A DNA stretch of 12,323 nucleotides. Origin: Cudoniella acicularis. Taxonomy: Eukaryota; Ascomycota; Leotiomycetes; Helotiales; Helotiaceae. How positions within the stretch are numbered: the stretch's first letter is position 1; each line of letters begins with the position of its first letter. The translations under genes and the position numbers were made by a program. The DNA is taken from positions 1 to 12,323 of the forward strand of contig JAAMPI010001609.1 of the NCBI GenBank assembly GCA_013054445.1. Direction: 5' to 3'. The notes below the pieces were generated by a model. That model was given only the letters and a program-made list of their open reading frames with translations, had not been told where the DNA came from and ran no database searches. Below are positions 1-8,332 of the stretch, piece after piece.

Positions 1-553
1 TTCTTAATAAAATTTTATTTTAAAGTTTTAAATTTCTTTATTCTTTAATTTATTTAATATTTAATACTTTTTATTCATATTTTAATTATTTTAAATTAAT
101 TTTAGTTTATTTCTAATAATCTTAAGTTAAATAAAATTTTTTTTTTAATTATATAAGTTTAATTAAAATAAACTTAAGTATTTTAGAGCTTTTGATTTAC
201 TATTTATACGTAACTTTAAGGGCCTAGCTCTTAGCGTCATAGGGCCTACTTTTAAGGCACAGTATAAAGTCTTTCCCCTTGAGCCCTTTTTGAGCCGAAA
301 GCTAGCTGCTCTAATGGTCTAACCCTTGTCTCTGCGCCTCTAGTGCGAATCCTGAACCCTGCGACTCGACCCTATCCAACACTGCCGGGAAAAGGAATAT
401 TAATAGTTCTCCTATAAGTTGGATAGGTTAGGCCTTCTTGTATTAAGCCAGCCAACGATACTCCAATATCTTCGCTGTCTGACTATTTCTAAAGTTTGCG
501 AATCTTTACCTTTGCGTCTTCAAACTTACGGCTACGAGAACTCTGTCGCCACT
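1..553. other. AT-rich intergenic tract and 5' flank of the SAT4-type gene
   Basis: The first ~230 bases are almost pure A/T homopolymer-rich sequence with no ORF, as expected of a decayed, possibly RIP-mutated, repeat. From ~231 to 553 base composition returns to normal and the stretch becomes pyrimidine-rich, which fits a promoter/5' UTR of the gene starting at 554. I see no recognisable TATA element and no coding capacity. Open frames running in from upstream lack an ATG before 554. Confidence 0.5.
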
Positions 554-1825
554 ATGTCGTCGACGAACGGAGGCGCTCCCACAGCGGGTGCTGTTGCAGG
601 AGCACCAATGATGCCCATGGGCCCACTTCCTTCTCCATTTACTACTACGCTGCTTTCCGTGGAAATTGTCTTTTTACTGCTAGCAACAGTCGCTGTCGGT
701 GCTCGTGTACACTCATCACGGATCTCGTCGCGTTCCAGGTGGCTGACGATCGATCTCCTCCTCATCATCGCGGCGCTGGTCGTCACTTATGGCTGTATAA
801 TAGCAACTATCATAGGTGCGGCCATGGTCGGGCTAGACTTTATCAGCGATCGATTAGGCGTAGTAGGAGCGTCGCAGTTTGCTTTCAAGGTACGGTCGAC
901 AAGTCACGACATCCATTATACACGCTGATATACGAGGGCAGATCTACTTTTCAGATGTCATTACTACGACGGCTGCTAGTGGACTCTGCAAAGTCTCGAT
1001 TCTGGAGTTCTACAAGCGCATCTTCATCACAAAGGGGTTTCAGAGGATGTGTAATGCTGGCATTTTCCTCGTCTCAGCTTGGATGATTGGTACCTCTTTC
1101 GTAAGTCCACCGATATTTTGATCTCTTCTCTGAGCTACAGCTAACATAGCAATCAGACTCAACTCTTCAGCACAACACCCATCTCCTCAGCATGGCACCC
1201 AGAGCGCCAGCTTAAAGACGCCAATTACGATTACCCGACCGCGCTCCTAGCTATCTTCGGGATTGGCATCGTGCTGGACTTCCTGGTGCTGTGCCTGCCG
1301 CTGCGATCTATCTATAAGCTGCAGCTCAAGTGGGCAAACAAGATCAAGGTTTCCCTAATTCTGTGGCTGGGGATCTTCTGCGTGATCTGCGCCTCGGTGC
1401 GCTTCTACTACTCGTACAAGCAGCTAGCCGTTGTCTTCGAGGCGACGGCGCAGGACAAAGGCAGCATCACCATCATGGCCGCCATGTGGTCAAAGCTGGA
1501 GCCTAGCGCGTCCATTATCGCCGCGTGCCTCCCTACCTACGGCCCGCTCCTCAGTCACAGCAGCATCGGTTCCATGGTCAAGAGCGCCAGGAGCTTCTTC
1601 TCCATTAGCAGCCGCAACCGCAGCCGCTCTATCTCAGGTGCTAACAAGGAGTATGACTCCCGCGACGACAACGTACCAGGCCACAACTGGCACGAGCTCC
1701 GCCCGAACACGCGCAGTCACAAGGTGGACACGGAGGCCAATTCGACGCAGAGCTTGACTCGACCCAACAACGGCTATATTGGCACCGCGTCCGAGATTAC
1801 GGTTGCGCACCAGAGTACGGCGTAA
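554..1825 (+). CDS. SAT4/fungal-rhodopsin-domain family integral membrane protein (3 exons)
   Basis: Exons are 554-889, 942-1100 and 1157-1825. The two introns are 890-941 (52 bp, GTACGG...GGCAG) and 1101-1156 (56 bp, GTAAGT, GCTAAC branch site, ATCAG). All junctions are phase 0 and give 387 residues. The start is the first ATG of the frame, with A at -3. Seven hydrophobic segments lie at about residues 32-52, 64-89, 116-133, 149-168, 194-214, 228-249 and 268-297. Family hallmarks seen are GLCKVSILEFYKRIF, an LDFLVLCLPLR helix end, and WSKLEPSASIIAACLPTYGP near the last helix. These match the fungal rhodopsin-like/SAT4 domain proteins of Pezizomycotina (family knowledge). Most of those are uncharacterised, although some are PTH11-like receptors with an extra CFEM domain, which is absent here. 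The loop residue before PISSAW is Thr-Thr where many relatives have Cys. The C-terminal ~90 residues are Ser/Arg/Asn-rich and probably cytosolic. Function: plasma-membrane protein, ligand unknown. No frame break is seen. Confidence 0.93.
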
Positions 1826-2061
1826 GAATTGCGCAAAAGTTTAGTGTTGCTGGTTGATTGTATGGATGGATTCAATATCATGCACGAGTACTCTAGTTAG
1901 CGGCGTATTGCATGTAATTGAGCATGACTTCACATTCTCCACGTTCTCCACCATCTCCCCTGGATGTCAACCCTTGTCCCTATGTGATCCCCCAAATCCT
2001 TGTCTCCTATAATCAATCCCTGCCACCACCCTAGTTAATATAGGGAAGTTAAGGGAGGATT
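1826..2061. other. 3' flank of the SAT4-type gene
   Basis: This non-coding stretch after the stop codon is T/G-rich then CT-rich and fits a 3' UTR. I see no canonical AATAAA and no ORF. It ends at the foldback repeat. Confidence 0.4.
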
Positions 2062-2193
2062 CTACTCTCCCCCCCCCCCCCCCCCCCCAAATAAAACGTA
2101 GCGTATCCAGGCTGGCACGGACATTCTGGCGTAGACAGTACCCTAGTCACGCTACGTTTTATTTAGGGAGGGGGAGGGGGGGGGGGAGAGTAG
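2062..2193. repeat. MITE-like foldback hairpin with poly-C/poly-G arms
   Basis: The left arm (2062-2104) reads CTACTCT, then 20 C (2069-2088), then AAATAAAACGTAGCGT. The right arm (2149-2193) is its reverse complement: ACGCTACGTTTTATTT, a G-rich tract (2166-2186) interrupted by A, then AGAGTAG. The 16-bp inner block and the outer block match exactly, while the homopolymer differs in length and carries A interruptions on the right. The loop is about 44 bp and has no ORF. This is the structure of a non-autonomous inverted-repeat element or a strong cruciform. I could not identify a target-site duplication. Confidence 0.8.
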
Positions 2194-2301
2194 CGGTCCA
2201 GGATCTAGTTCTATCCCGCGCCGCACATACACCCATATGCATGCCACTTCACCCTGCCCTCTCCTCGGGGGGGGGTGTAACCTTACGCTTTTGGCATGAT
2301 G

Positions 2302-2331
2302 AGTTGGTGGCTGATAAGTTGGTGGCTGATA
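2302..2331 (+). repeat. Tandem duplication of a 15-bp unit
   Basis: AGTTGGTGGCTGATA occurs twice head-to-tail with no mismatch (2302-2316 and 2317-2331). Together with the 13-bp pair at 2370-2395, it resembles subterminal binding repeats of a DNA transposon. Confidence 0.85.
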
Positions 2332-2369
2332 ATTTTGTCGCATTAACGGCCGGCACCTGTGGGCGGTCA

Positions 2370-2395
2370 GCGAGCCATCAAAGCGAGCCATCAAA
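2370..2395 (+). repeat. Tandem duplication of a 13-bp unit
   Basis: GCGAGCCATCAAA occurs twice head-to-tail with no mismatch (2370-2382 and 2383-2395). On the minus strand the unit reads TTTGATGGCTCGC. Its core partly matches TTGGTGGCTGAT in the upstream pair (8 of 12 bases), so the two tandem dimers face each other. A short minus-strand ORF covering this block and the hairpin is not convincing as a gene. Confidence 0.8.
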
Positions 2396-3302
2396 CACCT
2401 ACTGTGCCGCTGCGATGTGAGGCCTCCCGCTCATATGCAGTCATTAATCTTATGTTGGTTGGTGTCAATCAATATCATTATTCGCCAACCGACCCCGCAC
2501 CTTACCCTGTAGGTGCCTTTAACTCCTACCGCCTAAACTTCGATAGAGGAGAAACCAAGTATCCGTGCACCTAGTGGGTAACTTTCAGAACAGTAAGCGT
2601 TGGTTTGATTCTACAAGCACTCTATAGTTTCTTAGTAAGGAAACAAGGGTAGTACTAGAATTCCTAGTTAAATTCCTACTTTCAGTTAAATTCTCGATTT
2701 CTCGAAGAGACTAAGTGTTTAATTATTAAATAACCACGTATTATATTAATAAAACTTTAAGTCGTAAAACATTAAAATTTTTATTTTCTTATCTATATAT
2801 ATATAGAGAGAGAGAGAGAGTATGATGAAAAACTAATACTAAACTATTTTATTCTTTTTACCTAAAGGAAAAAGAAGCATATAAAGCTTTAGGGACAAAG
2901 AGTAAGGAAATAAGAGAGCGTTGAAATAGGAGTTTCCAAACAAGGAAAATAGTATAATTATACAAATCACATTTCTTGTGACTCTGAGCCGTTGAGGTTC
3001 AATTTAAGAATAGTTTCGTGCAGCTATTACGAAGTAACTATATGTTACCCTTTGAACACTTGAATACACATAATTAGCTTAGGTATATAAATCAGAATAT
3101 TTCTCTGAAAATACTCCCCCCTTATCTTAAAAATGATTATCAGAATAGCAAGGGCTTTTTTAGATTGTGTAGTTTTGAAGATATATTCCTTCTAGCTGAC
3201 TCGGCTCTATAACTCAGAAGAATTCTGTCTCGACCAACAAACTTATTTTCCCTCTCGCTATCCAGTTTATTATGATGCATGCAATAAATCACCCCTATTT
3301 TA
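2396..3302. other. Gene-free, partly AT-rich stretch
   Basis: I see no supportable gene. 2396-2640 is of mixed composition and is probably repeat-derived, given the tandem repeats beside it. 2640-3130 is AT-rich. 3130-3302 is the downstream flank of the minus-strand gene ending at 3303. The short ORFs here have no codon bias or recognisable product. Confidence 0.45.
2794..2820 (+). repeat. Compound microsatellite (TA)n(GA)n
   Basis: Six TA units (2794-2805) run directly into a GA run of about 7.5 units (2806-2820). It is a simple sequence repeat in the AT-rich spacer. Confidence 0.9.
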
Positions 3303-5431
3303 CTATCTCCTCCGCTCCTGCTCCGGACCAGGCCCCTTAACAACCCCACTGTATTGCACGCCGCCCCCAGTCGACGGCGTATAAGTGCCATAACGCATAT
3401 CTTGCCTCTGCCTTCTCACGCCACCGTCCGTTGTCTGGTATCCCGAGCTTTGTATTTGCGGGCTAACAAATTGCACTGGTCTAGAGCATGCTTCTGGATG
3501 TTGCTCTCGCAACCAATCATTGTACTGTTGTAGCGATTGGTCTGGGGTCATTGGACCAAGAGATCTGCTTCCAGAGCTGTGGTGTTCTGGTGGATAAGAA
3601 ATGTTTTGTTGGTAATGTTGATATGGAGAACTTTGAGGTGTTGCGCCGAGGACGTTATCCTGTTGCCAAGGATGTTGTTGGAAAGAAGACTTTTGTTCCA
3701 CTGGACATCTTGCGCTTGAATTGGAGTTGAAGTTGCTAATTTCGGCCATCGACATTGCGGACGCCATTTCCTCATTGGTTGGCATATTGACAATCATGAG
3801 ATAAAGCACATTCTATATATCACTATTAACATAAATACGCACAAATATAGGCACGTTTTCTATAAAAAAGCCAGAAGAAAACATACCTTTCCCAAAACTT
3901 TAGAAACACCCTTCACAACTGGAGCAACGAGTGTCAGTGGTCCAATCCTGGCATTATTGTCACTATTACTAGCGTTCATGAGACCACTTAAGCCCTCGCC
4001 ATTGCCAGAACTAAGAGAAGGAGGATTTATCTTCCCGCCTGTGATGAGGGAGATGAGGTTGCCACTGCTGGCCGGGTGATTTGGGTCTGCGTATCTGGAT
4101 TTGAACTTTTCTTTTGGTCCCTGGGCCAGTAGGCTTTCAGGGTGGTTCGCTTGCTGTTTCTCGTCTATTAGCATCGCTCTCTATATTCCTAGAAAATATG
4201 TAAGAAATGAAAGAGAAGTGGCAATACGAACATAAGTAGCTCTAGCTCTGCGATCAGAGTAATCAGCAGCGAATGCCATTCCCCTTTTGAGCTTCTCTCT
4301 CTTCCCTTTTGCTTCGTTACTGGGGTCAGCATCGATGGCATCCAACCCAGGAAAGATAAGCGGAGCGGTTTCTTGGAAGCAGCAGTCGCCGTAACTGTTC
4401 CCGTTGGAGGTTTTGAGTTTTTGGAGGAAGGACGGGGAGGACAGGTTGCTGGCTTTGGCGATGTTGGTTGTTGTGTCTACGGAGGTGTATGTTTCTGAGG
4501 ATTCGGGGTTCCACTATTTTGTCAAGGGTTAGCATTTTGTCTTCCGTAGCTTGAGGTTTTGAAAAGGTTGTGAAATTTACGGAACGAGGGGGAGGGGTCG
4601 TACTGTCAAGACGAAGCAATAAAGACCTCGTGGTTGGAAAAATTTGTCGTTCATATCGTGAATGAACGAAGTTGTTCTAGTTCACAATTAACCCCTCTTC
4701 TGATGGTCACCAAAACGGCGTTGCTTCTCTTACCTCGTTCGACCTTGAATTTCTTGTGAGACTTTGATTGTGAGAGTCACCGCGACTTGAATCGCGACCC
4801 CTATCCCAAATGGAACAAAAAACCCCGCAATATTAGCAAAGTTGAGGACATTAATCCACGGCGAGGCTTCGGTAGATTTATTGAAAGTATCCAAGAAATC
4901 GAGAAACATTGCCTGGTCAATGCCTGCTTCCTCGAGCACAGGTGCATAGGCCTTGATGAACCCACGCGCTCGTGCTTTTGGTCTTCGTTGTGGGATGATG
5001 ACAGGAAGCTGGATCCTAGGTTTTGGAATGGAACCTGGACCTTTAGTTGGAGGAGGATATTTCCTCACGAATGCATCGACGATGGTCTTGAGGTCTCGAG
5101 TTTCTTTCTTTTTTTCCTTTCCTTTGGAGTCTGTGAGAGTTATTTCGCTTTCTTGCCGTGAAATTGAGGGGTTAAGTTCATCTTGTGCTTCATCCAGTTC
5201 CCACTGTGCTTCGTCGGCCTCGAGTTCGAATACGGAAACATCTTGGTCTGACAGATTAAGGGAGGGAGGATGGTGGCTTGAAATGGTGGACGTGGAACTT
5301 TCGCCATCATCATCGATCACGAGACCTGCTTTCTTCGCTCGTTTCTTCTCTTTGTGGTTTTGGATGCCTTCTGAAGCAAGGCCGATGCCCGCGGCTACCC
5401 CCTTGACCGCAAATTGGATGACCATGGCCAT
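3303..5431 (-). CDS. Fungal-specific uncharacterised hydrophobic-core protein (5 exons, 618 aa)
   Basis: Minus-strand exons are 5431-4734, 4676-4604, 4513-4232, 4180-3887 and 3812-3303. Introns are 57, 90, 51 and 74 bp with donors GTAAGA, GTACGA, GTTCGT and GTATGT, and all acceptors end in TAG. The frame closes exactly at TAG 3305-3303. Residues 1-20 form a Gly/Ala-rich hydrophobic segment (GVAAGIGLASEG) followed by a Lys-rich stretch. Residues 40-115 are acidic and low-complexity. The core (147-222) carries RRPKARARGFIKAYAPVLEE, GIDQAMFLDFLDTFNKS, SPWINVLNFAN and a long hydrophobic stretch. Then come MNDKFFQPRGLYCFVLT, ETAPLIFPGLDAI, SRYADPNHPASSGNLISLIT (379-398) and NVLYLMIVNMPTNEEM (450-465), and a Gln/Ser/Tyr-rich tail. 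This order matches a widespread Pezizomycotina family of hypothetical proteins that I recognise from its conserved blocks. No function is established to my knowledge. Membrane association is inferred from the hydrophobic segments. No catalytic motif is seen. Confidence 0.9.
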
Positions 5432-5523
5432 ATTGTCTTGTGGTGTTTTGATGTTTCGAAGAAAAGTTGAAATGCGTGAGAGGATTGATTTGAGAAAAAT
5501 CCCTTTCTCGGAGGGAAGTCCTT

Positions 5524-5529
5524 CTTATA
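5524..5529 (-). promoter_or_regulatory. TATA-like element upstream of the 618-aa gene
   Basis: On the minus strand the sequence GATATAAGAAGG lies about 95 bp upstream of the ATG at 5431, followed by a pyrimidine-rich then A-rich leader. Position and sequence suit a core promoter, but this is inference only. Confidence 0.4.
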
Positions 5530-5664
5530 TCAACACATAGACTCCACCCGCCAGAATTCTCGTCATCGAGGGGAGGCCACCAGGATGCATGCACATGGAT
5601 GATTTTACAGCCTGTGCGTTAGAGAGAAATCGAAAAAGGGGACCAATAGGATGGGGCTTGTCTT

Positions 5665-5955
5665 CTATCTATCTGTGAAACTCGAATAAGAGCAGGCTAC
5701 TCGACGATTTGCCGATGGTGGAGTGGCATTGCAGCGCAGCTGCCGCATGGTGGCATGGAACTCGGGGTCTATGAGTGGCTCTGCCATAGAGGGGCCGAAG
5801 CGGAGAATAGCTGCGGTATCAGCCTTGCAAGGGACTGGAGAGAATATGACGAAGCTCGCAGGTTTAAAGGCTTCGAAATTAATTTCTGGCTGGGTGTTTG
5901 GGTGAAGACATATGAATGTGTAGGCATCTAAGCCCCACGGGGGGAACGAATGCGA
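5665..5955 (-). pseudogene. Orphan coding-like fragment, no recognised family
   Basis: A 96-codon open minus-strand frame runs from just after a TAG (5958-5956) to a TAG at 5667-5665. It reads plausibly as protein: GLDAYTFICLHPN, INFEAFKPASFVIFSPVPCK, ADTAAILRFGPSMAEPLIDP and EFHATMRQLRC. There is no ATG before 5787, so it is either an internal/last exon (an acceptor-like CTTAG ends at 5956) whose upstream part is lost, or a relic. No convincing upstream exon was found between 5960 and 6120, which turns AT-rich. I do not recognise the family. The plus-strand ORF at 5723-5905 is its antisense shadow. Confidence 0.3.
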
Positions 5956-6512
5956 CTAAGCGAGGGAGCATTGTAAGCAAGCAGGTCCCTAATCCCTGTA
6001 CACGCTACATAGAGCTAACCCAACTAAGCTTCCTTCACGCAGTCTTCCCCTAGAACAAACTTTGGGTAGGGTAGTGTATCGCTAGGGCATACGAAGTACG
6101 GGTCTGAAACCACTATTGTTTGCGACGTCTAATGGTAATGCTTTATCAATTAAATCTATAAGCCTTGGAGCATTCTATTATTTTACAAAATATTCGTTAT
6201 AAAAGAAACCGATTTAATCAGATATTTAATAAAGTGGGATGGAACATTTCATTTGCAAGGAAGGAGATTTCTGGTTTCGAAAAATCATCTTGCCATATTT
6301 TTATAAACAATTTAAATATCTAAAATAACAACGAAATCAAAACTGCAAAAATTAAGGAAATAGTAGTAAATGGCTTTAAATATAACCCTCGCCTAGTCTT
6401 GAAGTGTTTGCATTCACCGAGACAAGTTCTCTTCTACAGTGTTGTTGCAATCTTCCACTGCTGCGGAAAAGGGTTACAAACAAATATTCGGCACAGAGAG
6501 CGACAACAGCCC
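5956..6512. other. Gene-free spacer, AT-rich from about 6120
   Basis: 5956-6120 is mixed sequence without an ORF. 6120-6400 is AT-rich with no coding potential and looks like a decayed repeat. The open plus-strand frame at 6404-6607 overlaps the better minus-strand ORF and lacks coding character. Confidence 0.4.
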
Positions 6513-6791
6513 TTACTCGTTACCTCCAGCTGTTACATATGCATGTGATACTTTTCCGTTTTCGATACTACTATAAGTGCTGCTCGACATGCCATTTCCC
6601 AGACTGAAGCCTGCCACCACTAATTCTCCTTCCACACCTATCCCAGTCTGAGCAGCCCAGCTTTTCCTGCGTTTCCTACACTTCCTACATATTTCATTCT
6701 TAATTACGGGTACATGTGCCGGGGGCAAGTGATATGGGCAGTCTTCGGTGTTGCCTTTGGGGTTAGCCGGACAGTTGACGAGTACAGACAT
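6513..6791 (-). CDS. Small Cys-containing hypothetical protein (92 aa)
   Basis: A single ORF starts with ATG at 6791 (AAATACGAA leader, A at -1) and ends with TAA. The N-terminal half has four cysteines in the order NCPANPKGNTEDCPYHLPP...EICRKCRKRRKS: a C-x8-C pair, then a CxxC followed by a basic patch. The spacing would suit a small zinc-binding or disulfide fold with a nuclear-type basic stretch. The C-terminal half is Gly/Ser-rich and featureless. There is no signal peptide, so a secreted effector is unlikely. I do not recognise the family. It lies alone between AT-rich tracts. Coding status is supported by the ATG, the Cys pattern and normal GC compared with the flanks. An upstream exon cannot be excluded, because CTAG lies shortly before the ATG. 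Confidence 0.45.
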   Translation of the reverse strand: MSVLVNCPANPKGNTEDCPYHLPPAHVPVIKNEICRKCRKRRKSWAAQTGIGVEGELVVAGFSLGNGMSSSTYSSIENGKVSHAYVTAGGNE

Positions 6792-6799
6792 TTCGTATT

Positions 6800-7729
6800 T
6801 GCAGGCCTACTAGATTGTTTTAATATAACAAATTTCTGAATTTTTGCTAAACGACGATCGTGATAAAAGCGCCCAGTAAGGAGAAATGGCCCTTTGTATT
6901 TTAATATGTGAAGTTATTAATCGTGTTTTTTTGGAAGCTTTTTTTTAGGAGTTTTGGTCGTCCTGGATATAGGAAATTTAGTACGCAGATTATAAAGAAT
7001 AGGGAGGATAAGACCGGTATTATTTTAGGAGAAGGAAATAAGAAATATCTATTGGTTATTTAGAGCTACGATTAAAATCTCGAACATGTCGTAAATAGAT
7101 ATGAGGAAAAAACAATAATTTAGAGTATATAAACTCGATTAGTAGTTGCGTAAAAGGGGAAGAGGTCGAGGGTTCTACGGACACGGTTCCTAAATTATAC
7201 CGTAGAAGATCGTCTAACCTGCCGAATACTCTCTATTCTTAGACTCTCTATCACATCTACTGTATATTCAAGTAATCGAATTTATAGAAAATATTATATT
7301 AGTTTAAACGATACGATATATTATTAAGATAGAAGTCGCTCGAAAGAATATATATATTCGTAAGACGGATATATTCGGAAGATAAGATTCGTTCGTTAGA
7401 TGAAATTCGTAAGATTACAATAAATAAAATTCGTTCTTTAAGAAAGAAAGAGAATAAATTTTAATATATTTAAACGATAAGAGTATTAAATCAAAAAGAT
7501 ATTAAAATACTTTACGCTTCACAGAATACCAGTATAAAGAAGAGTATAAATCTAGTCGAAGATAGATAGTTACCTCGATTAATAAACACCCCGCCTCCTG
7601 CCGCTCTTCCCCCTCCTTTTATCACGCTATATAAACAATAAGTCACGGTCTCGATATAAGTAATTTTCTATATTGTTATAGTAATTTTAGTAAGGTGTTT
7701 GACTAAACTCAGGGTTTTTATTTTTGTTT
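6800..7729. other. AT-rich gene-free tract
   Basis: About 900 bases are rich in A/T with frequent TATA and CGATTA-like words and no ORF of note. Composition falls sharply against both neighbours. This is probably the remains of a repeat altered by mutation (RIP or simple decay). No terminal repeats were recognised. Confidence 0.5.
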
Positions 7730-8216
7730 TCACTTAGATATAAAAACTGATTTCCCTATAAACATCAGGGAACTTGAGGGCCGGGTTTCACCTAACCGAA
7801 TATCCACGGGTAGGAGCAACCCCCTCGTTATTCGGGTTCCGTACAGGTCTTCGGATTTTTGTTCGGGGCTTTTAATATCTTCATCTGTGGTAAAAAGAAG
7901 CCGAAAATACCGGAAGTTCGGCACGAAGCGGAGTCCGGGAATCCCCGTGGGGGTTTCCATCCTATAATCACCTCCGCTTGGATATCTACCCGGCTCTTCT
8001 AGCATGGATTGGATACTTATCTCGGTTATCCGACAATCATCTGGGTAGCACCTGAGTTTCCCGGTGCCCAAGTCTGCTTCCTTTAACCAGTCGATGTAAA
8101 ACACTTTTTCTTCACCGAGGTGGGTCAGTCTACCGATGTCGTTGCATGATCATTTTCTCGTTTTCTATGCTACATAAAATATGAAACCGTGCCTGGTACC
8201 TGTTCTGTTGATCCAT
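7730..8216 (-). CDS. Small hypothetical protein, two exons with a 17-nt first exon (138 aa)
   Basis: The long minus-strand frame (8129-7730, stop TGA) has no ATG of its own at its 5' end. Splicing solves this. Exon 1 (8216-8200) reads ATG GAT CAA CAG AAC AG. The intron is 8199-8130 (70 bp, GTACCA...GGTAG). Exon 2 opens as A CTG ACC CAC, giving MDQQNRLTHLGEEKVFYIDW and onwards to the stop. The product is soluble and charged, with no signal peptide or membrane helix. Visible features are FYIDWLKEADLG, a Cys pair in KLRCYPDDCR, and NFRYFRLLF. I do not recognise a family. The gene lies 116 bp downstream of the stop of the membrane-protein gene on the same strand, at the edge of an AT-rich tract. 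It could be a relic of a larger gene. Confidence 0.45.
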
Positions 8217-8332
8217 AGGCGCGCTAATACACTAAAGTACCACACCCAAAGCCCAAGTACAATCCCGCCCTTTGCCGTCTATTATCCATCCGTCTAACGC
8301 CCACCACCGGAGCTCTGAGAAACAAAATAGAC

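Noticed and set aside
496..1086. Plus-strand ORF of 196 codons
   Set aside because: It is an alternative frame of the SAT4-type gene. Its composition is Arg/Ser/Cys-rich and it has no family motif.
2152..2394. Minus-strand 80-codon ORF
   Set aside because: It runs through the hairpin arm and the tandem repeats. The peptide only reflects repeat sequence (for example the YQPPTYQPPT duplication).
4953..5540. Plus-strand ORF of 195 codons
   Set aside because: It is the antisense shadow of the first exon of the 618-aa gene, whose minus-strand frame has conserved blocks and proper splice sites.
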